From contig NZ_NEGC01000001.1 in NCBI RefSeq assembly GCF_002135335.1, positions 186,001-250,000 on the forward strand: 64,000 nt of DNA, read 5' to 3'. The notes beneath the pieces were generated by a model. The model did not search any database, was not told the origin of the DNA, and saw only the letters and a program-made list of their open reading frames with translations. Shown here piece after piece: positions 1 through 9,405 of the stretch. A program made the translations under genes and the position numbers. Positions within the stretch are counted from its first letter, which is position 1. The number at the start of each line of letters is the position of its first letter. This stretch comes from Acinetobacter sp. ANC 4470. Lineage in GTDB: Bacteria > Pseudomonadota > Gammaproteobacteria > Pseudomonadales > Moraxellaceae.

Positions 1-348
1 AATCTTTTCCACCCGATGTAATGGGTTTAAGGCAGTCATCGGTTCTTGGAAAATCATCGCCATTTTCTGACCACGAATTTGTCTTAGTTGTTCAGACTTG
101 AGGGTTAACACATCTTGTTGCCCCAACCAGATCTGACCTTTTATCGTTAAAGTGCTAGGTAGCAGCCCCAGTAAAGCCAAACTACTGATGGACTTACCCG
201 AACCACTTTCACCGACAATGGCAATGGTTTCACCGGCATGAAGCTGAAAATTTAAATCATCAACCAACAGCTGTTGTTCATGCTGAATACTTAGATGCTC
301 TACAGCCAATACCACCTGTGGATTATTGGCGTCTTGGATCGAATGCAT
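1..348 (-). CDS. yejF: Peptide ABC transporter ATP-binding protein, YejF-like (partial)
   Basis: Only the first 116 codons are in the window; the gene runs off the left edge. It is the ATPase of a peptide importer of the Yej/Dpp/Opp class, acting on the cytoplasmic face of the inner membrane. The Walker A motif GESGSGKS is at residues 46-53 and the Q-loop IFQEPMTALNP follows at about residue 100. The ATG at 346-348 overlaps the end of the upstream permease gene by 26 bp, so translation is probably coupled. YejF proteins usually carry two ATPase domains on one chain, which would need about 530 residues; the missing part lies outside. Assignment to YejF rather than DppD/OppD rests on the permease and binding-protein neighbours. 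Confidence 0.85.
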   Translation of the reverse strand, partial: MHSIQDANNPQVVLAVEHLSIQHEQQLLVDDLNFQLHAGETIAIVGESGSGKSISSLALLGLLPSTLTIKGQIWLGQQDVLTLKSEQLRQIRGQKMAMIFQEPMTALNPLHRVEKI

Positions 349-1339
349 CACGTGTCGCCTCCCCAATATAAATCAATAAAGATAAAACAATGGCTAAGGT
401 AAAGAAGCCTGACAGTGCCAACCATGGTGCATTTAAGTTCGACTTGCCTTGTAATAATAATTCACCTAAAGATGCTGCATCTGGAGGTAAACCATATCCT
501 AAGAAGTCCAAAGCTGTCAGTGCGGTAATATTGGCCGTCAACATAAATGGTAGTTGTGACAAACTTGAACTCATGGCATTTGGTAAAATATGCCGAAACA
601 TAATGGTTCGATCACTAACTCCCAGACCACGTGCTGCACGTACATAATCCAAATTACGGGCTTTTAAAAATTCTGCGCGTACCAACCCCACCAGTGTCGT
701 CCAACCAAAACATAGCATAATCAAAAATAGCCAATACACATTTGGAGTAAACATACTGACCAAAATCATCACCATAAATAAAGTCGGCAAGCCGCCCCAG
801 ACTTCAAGGATACGCTGCCCCATTAAATCGACCCATCCACCATAATAGCCCTGAATTGCGCCTACCACGATTCCCAGAATGGCTGAAGCAAAGGTTAAGG
901 CAAAGCCAAAAAGCAGCGATACACGCAAACCATAGAGAATACGCGCCAACACATCACGTCCTTGGTCATCGGTTCCTAACCAGTTTTGCGAAGTTGGTGC
1001 AGAAGGTACAGGCACCGCCAGTTCTAAATTTGGCGTTTGGTAGGAATACCTAATCAGTGGCCAAAGCGCCCACCCTTGATTATCGATCAGCTGTTGTACC
1101 ACGGGATCTTTATAATCTGCTTCTGTTTCGAATACACCGCCAAATGTGGTTTCAGGATAGGATTTAAAAACAGGTAGATAAAGTGAATTATCATATTTCA
1201 CTAACAGCGGTTTATCGTTGGCAATCAATTCCGAAGCCAGTGATAAAATAAGAATCAGCACAAACAAAATCAGACAAGTGAAGCCAAGTTTATTTTCTTT
1301 AAAGCGTTTTAAGCGCATATGTATTAAAGGTGACATCAC
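323..1339 (-). CDS. yejE: Peptide ABC transporter permease, YejE-like
   Basis: This is a 338-residue inner-membrane permease of the binding-protein-dependent family (BPD_transp_1). It has an N-terminal membrane segment (about residues 17-40), a periplasmic stretch, and five more hydrophobic segments. The EAA-type loop that contacts the ATPase is visible as [14 protein letters not shown] followed by HILPN. The start codon overlaps the 3' end of the yejB-like gene by 4 bp and its own end overlaps the ATPase gene, so all three are one transcription unit. By family it forms a heterodimer with the YejB-like protein and moves short peptides inward. Assignment to YejE is by order and similarity; substrate is inferred. 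Confidence 0.88.
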   Translation of the reverse strand: MMSPLIHMRLKRFKENKLGFTCLILFVLILILSLASELIANDKPLLVKYDNSLYLPVFKSYPETTFGGVFETEADYKDPVVQQLIDNQGWALWPLIRYSYQTPNLELAVPVPSAPTSQNWLGTDDQGRDVLARILYGLRVSLLFGFALTFASAILGIVVGAIQGYYGGWVDLMGQRILEVWGGLPTLFMVMILVSMFTPNVYWLFLIMLCFGWTTLVGLVRAEFLKARNLDYVRAARGLGVSDRTIMFRHILPNAMSSSLSQLPFMLTANITALTALDFLGYGLPPDAASLGELLLQGKSNLNAPWLALSGFFTLAIVLSLLIYIGEATRDAFDPRRQ

Positions 1340-2409
1340 TCGGCACCTCGCGAATCAAAATTAATACGCGGATCAATCACCTGATACAGCACATCACTGA
1401 TTAAACGCAATACTAAACCCAGCAAGGTAAATAAAAATAATGTGCCAAAAATAACAGGATAATCACGCTGTTGAATGGCTTCAAAACCCAGCAAACCCAA
1501 ACCATCTAAATTAAAGATGATTTCAATAAATAAGTTGCCGACAAAGAAAATACCAATCAATGCTTCGGGTAAACCAGCAATCACAATCAACATGGCATTT
1601 CTGAACACGTGACCGTATAACACGCGTGATTCGCTTAAACCTTTGGAACGTGCAGCCAAGACATACTGCTTGTTTAATTCTTCCATAAAGGAATATTTGG
1701 TTAAATAGGTCAGTCCCGCAAAACCACCAATCACCATGGCCAATAAAGGCAACATCATATGCCAAAAATAGTCTTTAATTTTGCCCAGCCAACTTAAGCT
1801 GTGAAAATTTTCAGACACCAAGCCCTGTAAGGGAAACCATTGAAAATAGGAACCACCAGCAAAAAAGACAATCAGCAACACGGCGAAAACAAAAGATGGA
1901 ATGGCATAGCCAATCGCCAATAACATGGACGTCGATTTATCAAAGAACATGCCATGTTGGCGCGCTTTTTTAATTCCCAAAGGAATCGAAATCAGATAAA
2001 TCAGTAAAGTGCTCCATAAACCCAAAGACAAGGACACAGGCATTTTTTCCCAGAGTAACTGGGTAACAGGTTTATCTTTAAAAAAACTAGTGCCAAAATC
2101 AAAATGCAAGTAACCTTTCAACATCATCCAAAAACGTTCATGAGCGGGTTTATCAAAACCATATTGTTGTTTTATTTTTTCGACCATTTCATCACTTAAG
2201 CCACGTGCGCCACGATACTGACTAGTCGATGATGACCCTACTTCCCCAGCACTTGATGTACGCCCAGCTCCCTGAAAATTTTCAGCTTCCTGAATAGCTT
2301 GTTCAACTGGCCCACCAGGTGCAATCTGAACCACGACAAAATTAATCAATAGAATGAAAAACAGTGTTGGAATAATCAAAAGCAGTCTTTTTAATATATA
2401 TGTGCCCAT
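1336..2409 (-). CDS. yejB: Peptide ABC transporter permease, YejB-like
   Basis: This 357-residue inner-membrane permease starts with a typical transmembrane anchor (about residues 8-28). It then has a Gly/Ser-rich insert (around residues 48-70, including [16 protein letters not shown]) before the helix that leads to the membrane domain; such an insert is characteristic of YejB compared with DppB/OppB. The cytoplasmic coupling loop [14 protein letters not shown] is present. It is the second gene after the binding protein, 84 bp downstream of it, and overlaps yejE by 4 bp. It should pair with the YejE-like subunit. Confidence 0.88.
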   Translation of the reverse strand: MGTYILKRLLLIIPTLFFILLINFVVVQIAPGGPVEQAIQEAENFQGAGRTSSAGEVGSSSTSQYRGARGLSDEMVEKIKQQYGFDKPAHERFWMMLKGYLHFDFGTSFFKDKPVTQLLWEKMPVSLSLGLWSTLLIYLISIPLGIKKARQHGMFFDKSTSMLLAIGYAIPSFVFAVLLIVFFAGGSYFQWFPLQGLVSENFHSLSWLGKIKDYFWHMMLPLLAMVIGGFAGLTYLTKYSFMEELNKQYVLAARSKGLSESRVLYGHVFRNAMLIVIAGLPEALIGIFFVGNLFIEIIFNLDGLGLLGFEAIQQRDYPVIFGTLFLFTLLGLVLRLISDVLYQVIDPRINFDSRGAE

Positions 2410-2493
2410 CGAAATGACGTTCCTTGTGACTTCACTTATTTGGCATCATGATCATTATAAGTTTTCAAATAAACTTATAAATAATCTGAAAAG

Positions 2494-4332
2494 CTATTGT
2501 TTACGTAAATAATTAACGACTTTTTGAGCTTGTACTGGGTCTGACCACCAATACTCAATACCTGCTGACAATTTGGGTTTGACTTGAGGTTGCTTATACA
2601 TATTCCAATATGCATACCAAGTCCCTTCTTTTTGATAAGTCGGCAAGTGATAATAACCTGCTCTTAACAATCTATCTAAAACCCGAGAATAAATCACCAC
2701 ATCTTCACGGTTTTTTGCTTGGATAATGTTCTTTATCGCATGATCAATAGCTGGGTTTTTAATACCCGCAAAATTATAATTGCCAAATTCATCAGCAGCT
2801 TTACTCCCCCAAAATTGTGCTTGCTCGTTTCCAGGACTAATAGTCATTGGTAAACGTAAAGTGGTCATATCAAATTCATTTTTTCTTGTTCTTTCAAGAT
2901 ACTGTGGCACATCAACCACGCGAATACTGACATTGATCCCCAGTTTTTTTAAATTACGTACATAAGGCATTAAAGTACGCTGCAAACTGTCCTGATGAAT
3001 CAAAAACTCAATTTGTATTGGTTTGCCTTTTTTGTCAATTAAATGACCATTCTGATAACGATAACCTGCATCAAGTAAAATTTGATGTGCTTTGAGTAAG
3101 TTGGTGCGGTTAAAGCCACCACCTTCAGAACTAGGATATTTCCAGTCTACAAGCACCCCTTTACGTTGTAGAGGATGGAGCTGATTTAAAAATGGCTTTA
3201 AAATTGCCAGTTCTTTGGCACTCGGCTTGCCTCGTGCAGCCAATTCACTACCATCAAAATAACTTTGTAAACGTTGATACTGCCCATAAAAATATGCTTT
3301 ATTTTGCCATTCAAAATCATAGACATAGGTTAAAGCTTGACGAAAATAAATATCATTAAATGGCGTTCTACGATTATTCATCACAAAGCTTTGTAGATCT
3401 TTTGGTGTTTGAATTTTTAAAATATACTTTGTAATCAAACCTTTTTTAGCTGCATCAAAGTTATATTCAGTCATCCAAGTTCGCGCAGAATTTTCTTCTT
3501 GTAAGGTATATTGCCCTGTTTTAAATCCCTCAAAAGCAACTTGCATATTTCGATAATATACATATTTCAAACGATCAAAATTGTAGCGACCTTTATTTAC
3601 GGGTAAATCTTTCGCCCAATAATTTGGATTTCTCTTATAAGTAATACTACGCCCCGCGTCAATTCGATCAATCAAATAAGGGCCTGAACCTAAAATAGGT
3701 TGCATCGAGACTCTGGTAAAATCTTTATTTTTCCAATCTGCTTTGGAATAAATTGACATTTGTCCCAAAATTAAAGGTAACTCAGTATTATCTGCTGTCT
3801 TAAATGTCATTTTGACATCGTATTTTGATAATACTTCTGTTTTTGCCAAACCTGACAAATACATTTGCAAACCTGTATTGGCTTTGGTCTGATAAGTATC
3901 AAAAGTGAATTTAACATCTTGAGCAGTAACCTGCGTGCCATTACTAAACCGAGCTTTAGGATTTAAATGAAAAATAATATAGTTTGGATGATCCAGATCA
4001 AAGGTCACTTTTTCAGCCAATAAAGGGTACATCACATTGGGTTCATCAAGTGAACTACTCATAAGACTGTCAAAAAGATAATTTACACCTTCGACATAGC
4101 GACCCTTACCATTCATGCTATTTAAATTATCAAAAGTACCGCTAGCATACTCACTGAGATAGCCCCCTTTGGGAGCATTCGTATTGGCATAAGGCATTGC
4201 CGCCAAAGCAGCATATTTCGGCTGACTATAGATAGCAATATAAGGAGTAGCCTGCACAGCAGCCCAAAGCCTTGGTGCAAAAAGACTTAACCCACACATC
4301 AAGCCAATGCATTTTGCTATAGCAAACGGCAT
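2494..4332 (-). CDS. yejA: Extracellular peptide-binding protein, YejA-like (SBP family 5)
   Basis: This is a 612-residue periplasmic substrate-binding protein of family 5. An N-terminal signal peptide (hydrophobic core ending near LFAPRLWA, cleavage about residue 24) precedes the mature protein. The family signature region with YPLLAEKVTFD and the FHLNPKARFSNGTQVTAQDV stretch lies at about residues 98-140. A strong ribosome-binding site (AAGGAG) stands before the ATG. It lies 31 bp after mltD on the same strand and is followed by the two permeases and the ATPase, so it defines the importer's specificity. YejA proteins bind oligopeptides; in some alphaproteobacteria the Yej system takes up murein peptides, which would fit the mltD neighbour (inference). 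Confidence 0.88.
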   Translation of the reverse strand: MPFAIAKCIGLMCGLSLFAPRLWAAVQATPYIAIYSQPKYAALAAMPYANTNAPKGGYLSEYASGTFDNLNSMNGKGRYVEGVNYLFDSLMSSSLDEPNVMYPLLAEKVTFDLDHPNYIIFHLNPKARFSNGTQVTAQDVKFTFDTYQTKANTGLQMYLSGLAKTEVLSKYDVKMTFKTADNTELPLILGQMSIYSKADWKNKDFTRVSMQPILGSGPYLIDRIDAGRSITYKRNPNYWAKDLPVNKGRYNFDRLKYVYYRNMQVAFEGFKTGQYTLQEENSARTWMTEYNFDAAKKGLITKYILKIQTPKDLQSFVMNNRRTPFNDIYFRQALTYVYDFEWQNKAYFYGQYQRLQSYFDGSELAARGKPSAKELAILKPFLNQLHPLQRKGVLVDWKYPSSEGGGFNRTNLLKAHQILLDAGYRYQNGHLIDKKGKPIQIEFLIHQDSLQRTLMPYVRNLKKLGINVSIRVVDVPQYLERTRKNEFDMTTLRLPMTISPGNEQAQFWGSKAADEFGNYNFAGIKNPAIDHAIKNIIQAKNREDVVIYSRVLDRLLRAGYYHLPTYQKEGTWYAYWNMYKQPQVKPKLSAGIEYWWSDPVQAQKVVNYLRKQ

Positions 4333-4363
4333 GTGATACTACTCCTTGTCTCTGCTTAAATTT

Positions 4364-7300
4364 TTATAAGCTTGGAACTTTAATCACTTCGCCAATACGC
4401 AATTGAGTATTCGTTTGAATAGCATTCATTTCAGCAAGTTTTCCAGTATCCACACCATAACGGTTTGCTAAACCAATTAAGGTATCTCCCCGTTTAATTT
4501 TATACTCAGCTACAGTTTTAGGAACCACAATCTGTTGACCCACCCGTAAACTTGCACGCGCATTTAAATCATTTAGAGCCGCTAACTCAGCCACTGTCAC
4601 TCCAGACCGGTTGGCAATGGCATTTAAAGACTCACCAGGTTTTACGTTATAGGCTTCAGTATTTCGAGATGGTTTCGCGGCTTTAATGGTTGGTGCTTCA
4701 ACTTTTGTTTCAGACTTTGGCAAATCACCTTCAATTTTTAAGCGTTGCCCCACCCGTACATTTGAAGTCCGCGGCAAAGCATTTAATGTCGCTAAATAAT
4801 CTAACTGTAGGCGATATTTTTTCGCAATACTGCTGAGTGTTTCACCCGATTTTACGACATGTATATCGCTCTGTTTTTCAACACTTTGCTTTTCAGTACT
4901 GACTTTTTCAATTTTTGCTTCAACTTTACTGAGTACTGGTTCTTCACCGCTCAATTTTAAGCGCTGCCCAACACGTAATCCCGTATTACGATTTATGCCA
5001 TTAATATTGGCAATATAGTCTATTCCTAAATTATATTTCGCAGAAATAGCAGATAAACTATCACCCGATTGTACCGTGTAACTCTCGGGAACCGTTGAAC
5101 CTGCAGGAATTCTAATGGTCTGACCGACTTGTAAGCCACTGTTGTTGGAGAGTTTATTAAGCTGTGCCAATTCAGTTAAAGACATTTTTGATTGTGCTGC
5201 AATGCTATACAAAGTATCGCCACGTTGTACTTGATAACTTTCAATTTTATACGATGGTTCTACAGCAGCAGCTTCCGCTTTAATCGGACTGGTTTTTTCT
5301 TCCTGTTTGCTTTCTACCTTGGTGTCGACTTCATGCAATGGAACATTAATTTTTTGTCCCACCATTAAACTACTGTCCGAAGTTAAACCTGTGGTTAAGT
5401 CCGCTAATTCTTGATTAGACAATGCGTAACGGTCTGCAATCAGTTTTAAATATTCACCACGTTTAACCACATAGGGCTTGGTCTTCACTTTAGCGATTTG
5501 GCTTGCACTACTAGCTTTATTATCCGCACTATTCGAATTGACTAAAATGGTTTCTTTTAATGCTAATTTTTGCCCAACACGCACGCCACTACTGATAGAT
5601 AAATCATTGTAATCCGCCAGTTGTTTGACCGACAGTCCAAATTGGCTTGCAATGCCGGTTAAGCTGTCATTGGCTTGCACCACATAGGTTTCAGGCTGTG
5701 CTTTTTTAGCCTTGGGGGTTGCAGATGTCTCTGTATTTTGCGGTTTAGCATCGTATAAATAAATACTGGTTCCCACATAAAGCGGTGAACTCGGATCAAT
5801 CTGATTCCACTTCGCTACCTCACGCCAATTCAAACCATTTTTCATGGCAATCACCGCTAGAGTATCCCCAGGAAGCACTGTATAGGTACTGCGCTTACCT
5901 TTGGGCGGAACAACGACAATTTCTGAATCAGTCTTAACGTAGTTTTTACCTTGGTTCCGTTTAGCTTCTTCAGAATCCGCTTTGGTATTTTCCGCTACGC
6001 CTTTTGGATAAGAAAATCCTTTGGTTAATTCTTTACCTTGTTGCTCTGCAACAGACTGACTGGTTTGAATCGCGGTTAATTTAATTTTACCGTCAAAAGG
6101 ATCAGTAATTTCTGTACCTTGCGGTGCGATCGCTTTAATTTCTTCGACCACTTTTTCTTGTTCAGCTTTACTTGCCACAGGCTGAAGCACTTGCTCTAGC
6201 GTTTTATTTTCACCTTCAGCTTTTACTGCCGCCAAAATCTGTTCACGTTCACGCACAGATAACGGCGGCTCAACAATCACAGGTTTAACATTGACAACTT
6301 GAGTAACCGCAACAGGGATACGTGGTGCACTAGGAATATCGCTATTTGAAGCAAAAGATGCCAATGCAGCCGAACCTTGAGGTGTAAATACACGTTTACT
6401 TGAGCTTTGTGTTACTACCACAGGATTGGTCGGTTTAACCGTAGTCGTTGCTACAGGTTGAGACACTTTGGTTGTATTGGTCACTAATATCGGTGGTGCT
6501 GTTTTTACCGGATTAATCACTTTAGTATTGAGTTCAGGCGGATTGCTTCTTTCTGGGGTAAAGGGTTGTGCTGCACTTGCCCACAAACTCCCCGAACTCG
6601 ATTGTAATTTTTTGAGTTTCGTATCAATGGATGGGCTTAAATCGGCAGGAATAATAATGCGCATTGGGCTTTCACTATCAATACGATCACCACGATGCCC
6701 CGGATTCAACTGATACAACTCTGCACGGCTTAAACCAGTAATAGCAGCAACATCATTTAAATTTGCTGTACCAATCGCTATTTCTCTAAAGTGCGGACGA
6801 TTGGCAATCGGTGGTAATGACACACCATACGCATTTGGATTTTTAATAATTTGCGCCACGGCCAAGAAACGCGGTACATAGTTCATGGTTTCTTGCGGAA
6901 GTTTAAGTGACCAATAATCCGTTGGCAAACCTGCTGCTTTATTACGGTTAATCGCTTGTTGGATACGACCGGGACCTGCATTGTATGCCGCTAAAGCCAG
7001 TTCCCACGAACCAAACTGATTATATAGCGCACCTAAAAACTCATAAGCCGCACGGGTCGATTCAACTACATCTCGGCGACCATCGTATAAACTGGTCTGT
7101 TTCAAACCATAAATACGTCCCGTACTCGGAATAAATTGCCACATCCCTGCAGCCGCAGCACTACTGGTTGCAGCGGGATCATACGAACTTTCAATAATCG
7201 GCAATAAAGCCAGTTCTGTCGGCAAACCACGACGTTCAGCTTCTTTCACTGTGTGATAAAGATAGCGAGAAGCACGTGCACTCAAACGGTCTAAGTATGG

Positions 7301-7651
7301 TTGACGTGAAATAAACCAACCACGTTGCGCTTCAATACGAGAGTCCCAATGGGCTTGATCCATTTTAAAACCAACGGTCATCCGCTTCCAAACGTCACCG
7401 TGTTTTAAAATCAATAGTCGATCACCTTCTACTGCACGCATATCGGTTGCAGAAAGTAAATCTTCTAAAGAATCCAAGCTATTGGCATCTAGATATCCAG
7501 AACCTACCAATTTTGATTTTGATCCTTGTGTTGCACTTTGGCTTGAGGAACAGCCCGTCAGACCAAGAGCAGCTAAGGCTGAACCCAATACAGTAATTTT
7601 TAAAAATTTAGGTAATGCAGGCTGACACAAAATCGCGGTTGGTTTATACAT
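4364..7651 (-). CDS. mltD: Membrane-bound lytic murein transglycosylase D with eight LysM domains
   Basis: This 1095-residue lipoprotein cleaves glycan strands of peptidoglycan to 1,6-anhydro products. The start at 7651 puts a lipoprotein signal at the N-terminus with lipobox LTGC; an upstream in-frame ATG at 7723 would push the signal inward and has no clear ribosome-binding site. The SLT domain follows (catalytic Glu in LLPIIESSYDP, then AAGMWQFIPSTGRIYGL and LALAAYNAGPGRI). A degenerate LysM comes next, then a low-complexity Pro/Thr/Val-rich and acidic linker, and then eight clear LysM modules to the C-terminus (for example YTVLPGDTLAVIA, YVVQANDSLTGIA, YKIKRGDTLIGLA). Enterobacterial MltD is about 450 residues with few LysMs, so this is an enlarged version. 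The Yej-like importer follows on the same strand. Confidence 0.92.
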   Translation of the reverse strand: MYKPTAILCQPALPKFLKITVLGSALAALGLTGCSSSQSATQGSKSKLVGSGYLDANSLDSLEDLLSATDMRAVEGDRLLILKHGDVWKRMTVGFKMDQAHWDSRIEAQRGWFISRQPYLDRLSARASRYLYHTVKEAERRGLPTELALLPIIESSYDPAATSSAAAAGMWQFIPSTGRIYGLKQTSLYDGRRDVVESTRAAYEFLGALYNQFGSWELALAAYNAGPGRIQQAINRNKAAGLPTDYWSLKLPQETMNYVPRFLAVAQIIKNPNAYGVSLPPIANRPHFREIAIGTANLNDVAAITGLSRAELYQLNPGHRGDRIDSESPMRIIIPADLSPSIDTKLKKLQSSSGSLWASAAQPFTPERSNPPELNTKVINPVKTAPPILVTNTTKVSQPVATTTVKPTNPVVVTQSSSKRVFTPQGSAALASFASNSDIPSAPRIPVAVTQVVNVKPVIVEPPLSVREREQILAAVKAEGENKTLEQVLQPVASKAEQEKVVEEIKAIAPQGTEITDPFDGKIKLTAIQTSQSVAEQQGKELTKGFSYPKGVAENTKADSEEAKRNQGKNYVKTDSEIVVVPPKGKRSTYTVLPGDTLAVIAMKNGLNWREVAKWNQIDPSSPLYVGTSIYLYDAKPQNTETSATPKAKKAQPETYVVQANDSLTGIASQFGLSVKQLADYNDLSISSGVRVGQKLALKETILVNSNSADNKASSASQIAKVKTKPYVVKRGEYLKLIADRYALSNQELADLTTGLTSDSSLMVGQKINVPLHEVDTKVESKQEEKTSPIKAEAAAVEPSYKIESYQVQRGDTLYSIAAQSKMSLTELAQLNKLSNNSGLQVGQTIRIPAGSTVPESYTVQSGDSLSAISAKYNLGIDYIANINGINRNTGLRVGQRLKLSGEEPVLSKVEAKIEKVSTEKQSVEKQSDIHVVKSGETLSSIAKKYRLQLDYLATLNALPRTSNVRVGQRLKIEGDLPKSETKVEAPTIKAAKPSRNTEAYNVKPGESLNAIANRSGVTVAELAALNDLNARASLRVGQQIVVPKTVAEYKIKRGDTLIGLANRYGVDTGKLAEMNAIQTNTQLRIGEVIKVPSL

Positions 7652-7868
7652 AAAGGAATCCAAACAACTCGTATAAAATTTATTTTTTAGATATGCCATT
7701 GTAGTGAAGCATGTCGTAGACACAAGCCCGTAATTTAGCGCTATTTCAGTATAAATGTTACAAGAAATTAAAAAATAACCATGTTATGCAGTTCTAAACG
7801 GCAATTGCGTTATACAATATAGCATTCACGTTGTTCAATTTGACTCTTACTCGTTCGGATTTGGTTAT

Positions 7869-9281
7869 ATGACTCAAACAATTACACTCTATGTCGATGG
7901 CGCTTGTCGCGGCAATCCTGGTTTAGGCGGTTGGGGTGCATATGTCATTACTGAATCTGAAGAACACAAAATCTATGGCGGTGAACCACACACCACCAAC
8001 AACCGTATGGAATTAATGGCGGCAATTGAAGGGATTAAATTTTGCCCTACCGATGCCAAATTGATTATTTGGACAGATTCCAACTACGTCAAACAAGGCA
8101 TTACCGAGTGGATTCACGGTTGGAAAAAGAAAAACTGGAAAGATGTTAAAAATCCAGATCTTTGGAAATTACTGGATGCAACCTGCCAAGGTCGTGAAAT
8201 TGAGTGGAACTGGATTAAAGGTCATGCAGGACATGCAGGTAATGAAATGGCAGATCAATTGGCAAACCTAGGTGCGGACAAAACCCTAAAGTCAATGAAA
8301 AACCCATCCGAAGAAACAGTGATTTTAGATAAAAAAAAAGATGAAAAAGATTGGTTGCTCGATGACCCTTTTGGTTTCGATTTAATGGATTCCGATGCAC
8401 AAGATGACGATGAAATTTTAGAAAATGATGATCAAACTTTAGAACATTTCGAAGCTGAAATCACACAGGTTGAAACCATACAAGAAAACCTTACATCTGA
8501 GGAAGATATTTTATCAAGTGCTGCAACGCCTTTAACATCTGATCATCCACACATTGTCATTACACCTCGAAGTAAAGAAGTGTTTGGCCCACGCCAACTG
8601 ATTTTAGATACAGAAACGACTGGTTTTTATTTCCAAGATACGGATCGTATTATTGAGGTGGGCGCCATTGAAATGGTGAACCGTAAACTTACGGGAAGCT
8701 CTATTCATATTTATATCAACCCGAAAAAAGCTGTTGGCGACTCTGAAAACATTCATGGTATTTCAGATGCCTTCTTACAAGACAAACCTGTATATGCAGA
8801 CATTGCAGAAGTCCTTTTTAATTATTTAAAAGGTGCGGAAATTATTGCGCATAACGCCAACTTCGATATGAACTTCCTTAACATGGAGTTTAAACGTGCA
8901 GGCTTTGTTGCTCTCTCTGAAGTCTGTTCTGTCACCGATACATTGGCTATGGCGAAAAATAAGCATCCGGGGCAAAAAAACTCCCTCGATGCTTTAGTGC
9001 GCCGTTATGAAGTTCCACAACGAGACCGTACTTTCCATGGTGCGTTACTCGATGCTGAAATTTTATCCGATGTCTATCTTGCTATGACGGGTGGTCAAGT
9101 CTCCTTTGATATGGATACCCTAACCGCAAGCGAACAACAAGAAGCACAGACGGCACGCCAACAAAGTGTGCAAGTTGATCTCCCGATCATTCTCCCTTCT
9201 GCACAAGAACTTGACGCACATGAGACATGGATCAAACAATTTGAAGAAAAGCATGGAACTGCTTGTCTTTTTGCAAAATAA
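7869..9281 (+). CDS. dnaQ: Bifunctional ribonuclease HI / DNA polymerase III epsilon subunit (fusion)
   Basis: Two enzymes are joined in one 470-residue chain. Residues 1-145 are RNase HI, which removes RNA from RNA-DNA hybrids: D10 (YVDGACRGNPG), E48 (RMELM), D70 (IWTDSN) and the GHAGHAGNEMAD motif are intact. Residues 150-235 are a very acidic, poorly conserved linker. Residues 240-470 are the proofreading exonuclease: ExoI D247/E249 (LDTETTG), ExoII D333 (AHNANFD), ExoIII H390/D395 (HGALLDAE). The sequence QVSFDM (410-415) stands where epsilon carries its sliding-clamp-binding motif. In many gammaproteobacteria rnhA and dnaQ are neighbouring separate genes, so the fusion is readily derived; it is common in Acinetobacter. 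It is divergent from mltD. Confidence 0.95.
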   Translation: MTQTITLYVDGACRGNPGLGGWGAYVITESEEHKIYGGEPHTTNNRMELMAAIEGIKFCPTDAKLIIWTDSNYVKQGITEWIHGWKKKNWKDVKNPDLWKLLDATCQGREIEWNWIKGHAGHAGNEMADQLANLGADKTLKSMKNPSEETVILDKKKDEKDWLLDDPFGFDLMDSDAQDDDEILENDDQTLEHFEAEITQVETIQENLTSEEDILSSAATPLTSDHPHIVITPRSKEVFGPRQLILDTETTGFYFQDTDRIIEVGAIEMVNRKLTGSSIHIYINPKKAVGDSENIHGISDAFLQDKPVYADIAEVLFNYLKGAEIIAHNANFDMNFLNMEFKRAGFVALSEVCSVTDTLAMAKNKHPGQKNSLDALVRRYEVPQRDRTFHGALLDAEILSDVYLAMTGGQVSFDMDTLTASEQQEAQTARQQSVQVDLPIILPSAQELDAHETWIKQFEEKHGTACLFAK

Positions 9282-9405
9282 AATCTACATTTCTAGTATT
9301 TTTTATATTTAAACGTTTAACAGTTAAGTTATAGTTAAACATAAAGAAGTTTCGCCTTAACGGGCTGCTCATAAACAGATAAAACCCTAGGAAAGGTGCA
9401 GATAC

